The notes under the pieces are model-generated. The model saw only the letters and a list, made by a program, of their open reading frames with translations, did not search any database and was not told the DNA's origin. A DNA stretch of 8,636 bases. It comes from Gammaproteobacteria bacterium. GTDB lineage: Bacteria; Pseudomonadota; Gammaproteobacteria; DSM-16500. Every line of letters starts with the position of its first letter. Position 1 is the first letter of the stretch. Location of the stretch: NCBI GenBank assembly GCA_021323555.1, contig JAJONP010000089.1:1-8636 (forward strand), given 5' to 3'. Positions 5,923-8,636 of this stretch are shown here, piece by piece. Both the position numbers and the translations under genes were made by a program.

Positions 5923-6231
5923 TTAGGCACTTTTTCTAGATGATAACGCCCTTTGCACAGCCAGAGGATCACGCTTAATGACTTGTAGATAAGCCCGGGT
6001 GGGACCTTCAGGGTTTCGCACACCTTGTTCCCATTTTTCCAGAGTACGCATGTTAAATCCAAATACCGCTGCAAAGACTTCACGCGTCATGTGAAGTTCT
6101 TCACGAATTTCACGCACATCAACATGCTTAGGAATACGTACAATCGTACACTTAGCTCCTTTCTGATTGTCTTTAGCATACGCTACAGCTTCTTCAGCTC
6201 CTTTTAATAAATTTTTTCCTACCCGGCTCAT
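5923..6231 (-). CDS. HigA-like antitoxin / HTH (Cro/C1-type) transcriptional regulator
   Basis: The 102-residue product has the layout of RelE/HigB-partner antitoxins: a short helical N-terminus (KNLLKGAEEAVAYAK, 6-20), then a strand (TIVRIPKHVDV), then a helix-turn-helix at about 38-72 (REIREELHMTREVFAAVFGFNMRTLEKWEQG), followed by the typical RNPEGPTRAYLQVIKRDP tail. Such antitoxins neutralise the toxin and repress their own promoter. Upstream lies a decayed toxin gene, so this is an antitoxin without a working partner; it may persist as a regulator or protect against related toxins. I chose ATG6231 over ATG6258 because the family starts with this MSxxGxxLLKGAEEA segment and because GAGGT precedes it at the right distance. 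One base separates its stop from the DUF3800-like start. Confidence 0.85.
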   Translation of the reverse strand: MSRVGKNLLKGAEEAVAYAKDNQKGAKCTIVRIPKHVDVREIREELHMTREVFAAVFGFNMRTLEKWEQGVRNPEGPTRAYLQVIKRDPLAVQRALSSRKSA

Positions 6232-6235
6232 ATAT

Positions 6236-6240
6236 ACCTC
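6236..6240 (-). promoter_or_regulatory. Ribosome binding site of the HTH antitoxin
   Basis: On the minus strand GAGGT lies 4 bases upstream of ATG6231. It selects this start over the in-frame ATG at 6258, and it overlaps the remnant stop codon of the toxin pseudogene (6239-6241), as is usual for coupled toxin-antitoxin pairs. Confidence 0.7.
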
Positions 6241-6538
6241 ACTGATATAATTCAACAATCTTTTTCAGAAGCCCTTTTAACGAATTTTTTCTCATGCTTT
6301 TTCATTCTTCCCATAAGCTGTTAATAAAAAAATGGATACGAGCACCGCCGATTTTTTCTTTTCTCGGTACGTTTGCCCAATGAATCTTACGAATTTCTCC
6401 AGCACTTTGAATCAAATTCCCTGATAAGGGATTTAAGGCAATATGCTTAATAAGCGCCTCGCCCGCAGACTCAACTATTAAGCCTTTAACTTGCTTAAAG
6501 CATTCCGGCTATTCTACAACAACTTGTCCTATGTCCAT
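6239..6538 (-). pseudogene. Decayed RelE/HigB-type toxin gene
   Basis: Reading the minus strand from ATG6538 gives MDIGQVVVE, a TAG stop at codon 10 (6509-6511), then in the same frame a recognisable toxin core: PECFKQVKGLIVE, ALIKHIALNPLSGNL, GEIRKIHWANVPR, KIGGARIHFFI. The frame is then lost, but LTAYGKNEKA, the usual C-terminal strand of RelE/HigB toxins (LLTxYxKNEKA), appears in another frame, and LLKKIVELYQ followed by TGA at 6239-6241 in a third. Between FFI and LTAY about ten residues of the family seem to be missing. RelE/HigB toxins are ribosome-dependent mRNA endonucleases. One nonsense change plus at least two frame changes make activity very unlikely. The toxin-antitoxin order is that of higBA-type operons. 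Confidence 0.85.
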
Positions 6539-6723
6539 CTTTTAGTGATAAACCCAATGAGGCAGGCAGTCAACTTGCGGTTTTTCTTTTTAAATCAATA
6601 GACTAAATGAAGCACCAGAAAACAGTAACATAAAGCAAAAGACCTGCCAAGAAAAAGTTTGACAAAAAATATAAAAAAGGGTATTTTTTCCAAAATTTAT
6701 AGATAAAACCAAGGTAAAACCAC
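6539..6723. other. Divergent intergenic region between the TA remnant and the ankyrin gene
   Basis: No gene is seen. This 185-bp AT-rich stretch must hold the start signals of both divergent units. The plus-strand promoter is listed separately. I cannot support a specific minus-strand promoter for the toxin-antitoxin remnant. Confidence 0.6.
6659..6687 (+). promoter_or_regulatory. Sigma70-type promoter candidate for the ankyrin gene
   Basis: A perfect -35 box TTGACA (6659-6664) is followed after exactly 17 bp by TATTTT (6682-6687), matching TATAAT at 4 of 6 positions. Transcription would start near 6694, leaving a leader of about 30 nt. AAGG (6711-6714), 9 bases before ATG6724, would serve as ribosome binding site. 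The divergent HTH regulator gene lies on the other side. Confidence 0.6.
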
Positions 6724-7719
6724 ATGAACCGACACTCAGCTATTTTAAATTTTTTTAAAGAACACTATGCTGCTTATGAAGAATTAATTACTGCTATTGT
6801 AGATGAGGATCCCAGTGTGGTAGAGAATCTGCTAAATCAGAATCCCACACTTAAAAACAAGTATTTTCGTTGTGAGCACGAACATTTAACTATTTTACAT
6901 CTCGCAGTCCTCTTAAATTCCACAAAGGTAGTTGACCTTTTGTTAAGAATCGAACCTAAAATTGTAAACCTTCCCGACAGGTCCAACATCCCTCCCCTCG
7001 ATCTCGATTTTCGAATCGAAGATCATCCCGATCTGACTGTCTTGCATTATATAGACATTCCAGAGGATACTTCCTTATATTATATAAATATTCCAGCTGG
7101 CCAGAGGTATTCTCCCTTAATTTTAGCAATAGAACAAAGAAATATAAGCATGGTTAAGCGTCTATTGGAAGACCCACTGATTGACGTAAATGATAAGAAT
7201 AATATCTACTTCCAGCCTCCTATAATCAAGGCTTTAAATACTGAAGTTACAGAGATTATAAATGCGCTATTAAACGATTCCCGTTTTAATATAAATTGGG
7301 TAGATGAGTTTGGGGATAATAATACCCTCTTACATCATGCAGTTCTTCGAAATAATTTAGAACTTACTCTAACCTTAATCAAAAAAGGCATTAAAATAGA
7401 TTTGGTCAATCAGAAAGGTTTGACTCCGCTGGCGCTAGCAGTCCAGAAAGGACATAGAGAAATAGCCCTTGCCTTGGCACAACAGGGTGCTCAGCTGACA
7501 TATTATGAGGAGCGTTTTTTACACACTTGGATTCGCGACTCCATGTTGGTTGACAACTCCAGGCTATTAAAAGACCTCTCTATTCAGGTTAAAATCAAAG
7601 GGATATGGGATTTATGGGAAAGGTATCAGCCCGACTATACCAGCTACCTTCAATGGCTGCCCCAGGAAATAGTGGAAGATGAAATAGCATTAAGTGTAAC
7701 TCCAGCATCTCCCACATAA
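6724..7719 (+). CDS. Ankyrin-repeat protein, putative host-interacting effector
   Basis: The 331-residue product has about six ankyrin repeats, approximately at residues 19-47, 54-83, 128-157, 162-193, 200-229 and 232-260. The best are LTILHLAV...VVDLLL, YSPLILAIEQRN...VKRLL, NTLLHHAVLRNNLELTLTLIKKG and GLTPLALAVQKGHREIALALAQQGA. Repeats two and three are separated by a 44-residue insert with a small internal duplication (YIDIP/YINIP). The C-terminal 70 residues contain no repeat; a Trp/Tyr-rich helical part is followed by LPQEIVEDEIALSVTPASPT. Glu/Asp at positions -12 to -14 and -17, then small Ser/Thr/Ala residues, fit the E-block pattern of Dot/Icm secretion signals. There is no signal peptide. 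Ankyrin repeats mediate protein-protein contacts and are typical of effectors in intracellular bacteria. The host target cannot be inferred. It is transcribed away from the toxin-antitoxin remnant and ends 112 bp before the second att-like repeat. Confidence 0.9.
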   Translation: MNRHSAILNFFKEHYAAYEELITAIVDEDPSVVENLLNQNPTLKNKYFRCEHEHLTILHLAVLLNSTKVVDLLLRIEPKIVNLPDRSNIPPLDLDFRIEDHPDLTVLHYIDIPEDTSLYYINIPAGQRYSPLILAIEQRNISMVKRLLEDPLIDVNDKNNIYFQPPIIKALNTEVTEIINALLNDSRFNINWVDEFGDNNTLLHHAVLRNNLELTLTLIKKGIKIDLVNQKGLTPLALAVQKGHREIALALAQQGAQLTYYEERFLHTWIRDSMLVDNSRLLKDLSIQVKIKGIWDLWERYQPDYTSYLQWLPQEIVEDEIALSVTPASPT

Positions 7720-7760
7720 GCGCTATTTTTAAGCCCATGCTAAAATGTAAAACTATGGGG

Positions 7761-7781
7761 AGCAAAAAATAACCTTTTGCT
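7761..7781 (+). terminator. Weak hairpin downstream of the ankyrin gene
   Basis: AGCAAAA (7761-7767) pairs with TTTTGCT (7775-7781) around a 7-nt loop, followed by GATTTTGG. It lies 41 bp after the stop codon, but the stem has only two GC pairs and the T-run is short, so it is only a weak terminator candidate. Confidence 0.3.
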
Positions 7782-7831
7782 GATTTTGGCCCTAGTGAAC
7801 CCTTTAGATGCCGCCAAAGTGTGTTAAAGTA

Positions 7832-8047
7832 GTTAGAAATACGCGAATGTATCATATTGTTTTTCTATGTATGCTTATGGTGCGAGCTGTAGCTCAACAA
7901 ATGAACAGCAAATTTAATACTTTCCTAGGAATTTAATCGATTATCGCTCTTAACGATCCAAATTTGTAATCAGCCGGTCGTCCGTTCAAATCGGATCGCC
8001 AGCTCCAACAAAATCAAAAACTTATCATACAATTTTGCGTTTTTAGT
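7832..8047 (+). repeat. 216-bp direct repeat, copy B: tRNA-Thr-derived attachment-site-like sequence
   Basis: This is the partner of 3559-3774, same strand and length, about 90% identical, with the core 7956-8007 identical over 52 bp. Homology starts abruptly at GTTAGAAAT and stops after TTTTTAGT on both copies. The interval between corresponding bases is 4273 bp and would be the size of one unit. Immediately after it the MFS gene begins (24 bp to its first ATG), so promoter signals for that gene may lie inside the repeat. Confidence 0.75.
7963..8007 (+). pseudogene. 3' half of tRNA-Thr(UGU), copy B
   Basis: The bases are identical to the tRNA 3' half in copy A (positions 32-76, encoded CCA). 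Upstream, CTGTAGCTCAAC at 7887-7898 resembles a tRNA D-arm start (TAGCTCA), but the preceding seven bases do not pair with the acceptor strand and about 60 extra bases intervene before the anticodon loop. It is therefore not a functional tRNA gene. An intact tRNA-Thr is expected elsewhere in the genome, possibly at the edge of this island. Confidence 0.8.
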
Positions 8048-8071
8048 AACCGAATATAACCAGGCCATAGC

Positions 8072-8636
8072 ATGTTTGAACAAACATTAATGAAAAAAAT
8101 AATGGGTAACTATTCTAAAAAAGACAAGGTTAGCCCCTTAGTATTTATTATTATTTCCGGCATAGTATCGGTTATAAGTAGCTTGGGCGCACCTTTAATC
8201 CCTGAAATTTCAAATTTTTATGGCATATCACCTATGCTAGGCAAGTGGTCACTAACTATAGCACTTATATCCTCTGCTGTAAGCACACCAATATTAGCAA
8301 AATTATCTGACTTTGGTAATTACAAAAATGTAATTCTTACCGTACTCATTGTCACAACGTTTGGATGCCTGCTCAGTAGCGTTACTTCAAATTATTATGT
8401 GTTTTTAATGGGAAGAGCATTACAAGGAATAGGATTAGGACTTATACCAAGCCTAATAATAGCAGCAAATAGAATATTACCTGATTCAAGAGAAACAATA
8501 TCGGCTTTATCAGTGGCAACAGCAATAGGACTTGGCATAGGCTACCCACTATCAGGCGTATTAACCACTTTTTTTGGTATAAAATTTACATTCCTCTGCG
8601 GCGGAATTTTTTCGCTATTTTCAGTAATAATGGCAT
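8072..8636 (+). CDS. MFS transporter, N-terminal part (runs off the window)
   Basis: The frame is open from ATG8072 to the window end, giving 188 residues. After a short polar N-terminus come hydrophobic segments: VFIIISGIVSVISSLG, WSLTIALISSAVSTPIL, VILTVLIVTTFGCLLSSV, YYVFLMGRALQGIGLGLIPSLIIA, ALSVATAIGLGIGYPLSGVL. Family marks are LSDFGNYKN after the second helix (motif A, normally G-x3-D-R-x-G-R-R), GRALQGIGLGL in the fourth helix (motif B), and GLGIGYPLSGVL in the fifth (motif C of drug:H+ antiporters, with Ser in place of the usual Gly). It is probably an inner-membrane proton-coupled exporter of the 12/14-TM drug-efflux type; the substrate is unknown. The start is uncertain: no good ribosome binding site precedes ATG8072, and in-frame ATGs lie at 8090 and 8102. 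The C-terminal half is outside the window. Confidence 0.85.
   Translation, partial: MFEQTLMKKIMGNYSKKDKVSPLVFIIISGIVSVISSLGAPLIPEISNFYGISPMLGKWSLTIALISSAVSTPILAKLSDFGNYKNVILTVLIVTTFGCLLSSVTSNYYVFLMGRALQGIGLGLIPSLIIAANRILPDSRETISALSVATAIGLGIGYPLSGVLTTFFGIKFTFLCGGIFSLFSVIMA

Noticed and set aside
5922..6083. N-terminal extension of the DUF3800-like protein from ATG6083
   Set aside because: The 54 extra codons overlap the HTH antitoxin in another frame, look unlike the family's N-terminus, and the ATG at 5921 is placed for coupling one base after the antitoxin stop.
6025..6207. Plus-strand 60-codon open frame
   Set aside because: It is antisense to the HTH antitoxin, Phe/Ser/Thr-rich, and has no start signals.
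7595..7855. Minus-strand 86-codon open frame at the end of the ankyrin gene
   Set aside because: Most of it is antisense to the ankyrin gene, it runs into the direct repeat, and it has no recognisable motif.
1..8636. CRISPR array or replication origin
   Set aside because: No regularly spaced short direct repeats and no DnaA-box cluster were seen; the only long direct repeat is the two-copy 216-bp sequence.

Overview
The window looks like accessory DNA of an intracellular gammaproteobacterium, most plausibly of the order Legionellales (a Rickettsiella/Diplorickettsia/Coxiella-type arthropod or protist symbiont). This is inferred from three things. The DNA is AT-rich. The cargo has a eukaryote-facing flavour: an OTU-type cysteine protease joined to a nucleic-acid-deaminase-like domain, and an ankyrin-repeat protein. 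Several C-termini are acidic or Ser/Thr-rich, as in Dot/Icm type IV effectors. No species marker is present, so the assignment is tentative.

Layout. (1) 1-3024, plus strand: a large putative effector (OTU protease, bipartite NLS-like basic motif, poly-Glu tract, deaminase-like domain, charged tail), then a small helical protein 44 bp downstream. (2) 3025-3558: no gene. It holds a 268-bp imperfect palindrome (3180-3447) that looks like a non-autonomous insertion element, with a perfect 25-bp-arm hairpin at its centre, followed by iterated 12-bp boxes. (3) 3559-3774: the first copy of a 216-bp direct repeat. Its invariant core contains the 3' half of a tRNA-Thr(UGU), from anticodon loop to CCA. 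(4) 3997-4920, plus strand: an unrecognised 307-residue protein with a Ser/Thr-rich tail, followed by another element-end-like sequence (4947-4988) and a strong hairpin (5025-5057). (5) 5082-6538, minus strand: a decayed RelE/HigB-type toxin, an intact HigA-like HTH antitoxin and, one base after it, a DUF3800-like gene. (6) 6724-7719, plus strand: an ankyrin-repeat protein with a recognisable promoter and ribosome binding site. (7) 7832-8047: the second copy of the 216-bp repeat. (8) 8072 to the window end: the N-terminal part of an MFS transporter.

Interpretation. The two tRNA-derived repeats are about 4.27 kb apart. They match on both sides of the tRNA core, not only within it, as expected of internal junctions in a tandem array of elements that use a tRNA-Thr attachment site. 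No integrase is in the window. The middle unit carries an orphan gene, a toxin-antitoxin remnant with a DUF3800 gene, and an ankyrin gene. The OTU/deaminase locus and the MFS gene lie outside it on either side. The most novel candidate is the OTU-deaminase fusion with its small downstream partner. It reads as a host-directed, possibly nucleus-targeted effector combining deubiquitinase and deaminase activities, but this rests on motif reading only.
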